Shown: positions 6,107-6,613 of the stretch, in pieces
Layout of the letters: each line of letters begins with the position of its first letter
Numbering within the stretch: the first letter of the stretch is position 1
Assembly: GCA_002299195.1 (NCBI GenBank)
Contig: DBOA01000038.1
Location: forward strand, 1-6,613
DNA: 6,613 nucleotides
DNA from: Sphingomonadales bacterium UBA658
GTDB lineage: Bacteria > Pseudomonadota > Alphaproteobacteria > Sphingomonadales > Sphingomonadaceae
Reading direction: 5' to 3'
Notes under the pieces: generated by a model
Told to the model about the DNA's origin: nothing
What the model saw: the letters and a program-made list of their open reading frames with translations, nothing else
The model's database searches: none
Program-made: the position numbers and the translations under genes

Positions 6107-6613
6107 ATGAGCCACGCACTCAAGGTTGCGACCTATAATATTCGCAAGGCGGTTGGCCTTGATCAGCGGCGCAACCCCGAACGCATATTGGCGGTGCTCA
6201 AAGAAATCGACGCCGATATTATCGCGCTACAAGAAGTGGACCGCCGGTTCGGCGCGCGGGTCAGCGCATTGCCGCTGGCGATGCTGGAGGCGGAGACAAG
6301 TTGGATGCCCGTGCCGCTGGCTTTCCGTCCTGCCGCCATTGGCTGGCACGGCAACGCGATTTTGGTGCGCAAGGGCATGGAGGTGCGCCATTGCCAGCCG
6401 ATTGATATGCGAACGCTGGAACCACGCGGCGCGGTGGTGGCGGAACTGTCGGTTGCTGGCCATGCGCTGCGCGTCATTGGCGTGCATCTCGATTTATCGG
6501 GGCTGTGGCGGCGCAAGCAAATCCGCGCGTTGCTGGCGGCGATTGATGCCAGCCCGCGGCATATGCCCACCGTCCTGATGGGTGATTTCAACCAATGGTC
6601 GGACAGCGGCGCA
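6107..6613 (+). CDS. Endonuclease/exonuclease/phosphatase-family protein (partial, 3' end missing)
   Basis: The reading frame opens at ATG 6107 and stays open for 169 codons to the window edge. The protein has the exonuclease III/DNase I-like fold markers: VATYNIRKAVG (Asn11), DIIALQEVDRR with metal-binding Glu43, WHGNAILVRKG, RVIGVHLDLSG with His127, and MGDFNQW with Asp160 and Asn162. The terminal SDH-type motif would lie past the edge. These enzymes are Mg-dependent phosphodiesterases acting on nucleic acids, phospholipids or phosphorylated small molecules, and the substrate cannot be told here. No signal peptide is seen, so it is probably cytoplasmic. It begins 57 nt after tldD on the same strand and probably shares its transcript, although the ribosome site is weak. 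The upstream in-frame stop is the tldD stop itself, with no other ATG between. Confidence 0.88.
   Translation, partial: MSHALKVATYNIRKAVGLDQRRNPERILAVLKEIDADIIALQEVDRRFGARVSALPLAMLEAETSWMPVPLAFRPAAIGWHGNAILVRKGMEVRHCQPIDMRTLEPRGAVVAELSVAGHALRVIGVHLDLSGLWRRKQIRALLAAIDASPRHMPTVLMGDFNQWSDSGA

Noticed and set aside
4967..6115. 382-codon open frame on the minus strand opposite tldD
   Set aside because: It is antisense to tldD across its most conserved half. Its composition mirrors tldD codons, and it has no family signature.
6126..6578. 150-codon plus-strand frame at the right end
   Set aside because: It is in another frame of the EEP-family gene starting at 6107. The translation is rich in Arg, Trp and Cys with no motifs, whereas the 6107 frame shows catalytic residues in order.
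1..6613. A novel multi-gene system such as defence, biosynthesis or a mobile island
   Set aside because: Every substantial coding frame belongs to a well-known housekeeping family, with no change in coding style, integrase, tRNA junction or orphan gene cluster.

Overview
This window looks like chromosomal DNA from an alphaproteobacterium, most likely a member of the Sphingomonadales. The best evidence is the tRNA-guanine transglycosylase. Its active-site and zinc residues match the Zymomonas mobilis enzyme at one constant offset of nine residues, with near-identical motifs around them. The GlnE, TldD and peroxiredoxin sequences also look sphingomonad-like, and the intergenic palindromes (CTGAACTTGTTTCAG type and CCCTTCGACAGGCTCAGGG type) resemble REP-like repeats seen in such genomes. 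Family placement is from memory, not from a search.

Layout. Positions 1-89 are intergenic and hold a REP-like palindrome cluster. From about 4393 down to 90, three genes run on the minus strand as a tight block: tgt (queuosine tRNA modification), glnE (adenylylation and deadenylylation of glutamine synthetase) and a BCP/PrxQ-type peroxiredoxin. The tgt-glnE gap is about 4 nt and the glnE-peroxiredoxin gap is 13 nt, so an operon with translational coupling is likely. Positions 4394-4573 form a short head-to-head gap carrying a matched inverted pair of REP-like hairpins. From 4574 the genes run on the plus strand: tldD (zinc metalloprotease) and then, 57 nt later, an endonuclease/exonuclease/phosphatase-family protein cut off by the right edge of the window.

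Functionally these are housekeeping genes: tRNA modification, nitrogen-assimilation control, peroxide defence and peptide processing. No pathway visibly links them beyond co-transcription. I found no mobile element, CRISPR array, RNA gene, defence system or convincing new system. The items most worth a second look are the two repeat clusters, in particular the REP pair whose two units differ only by compensatory stem changes, and the peroxiredoxin without the usual resolving cysteine.
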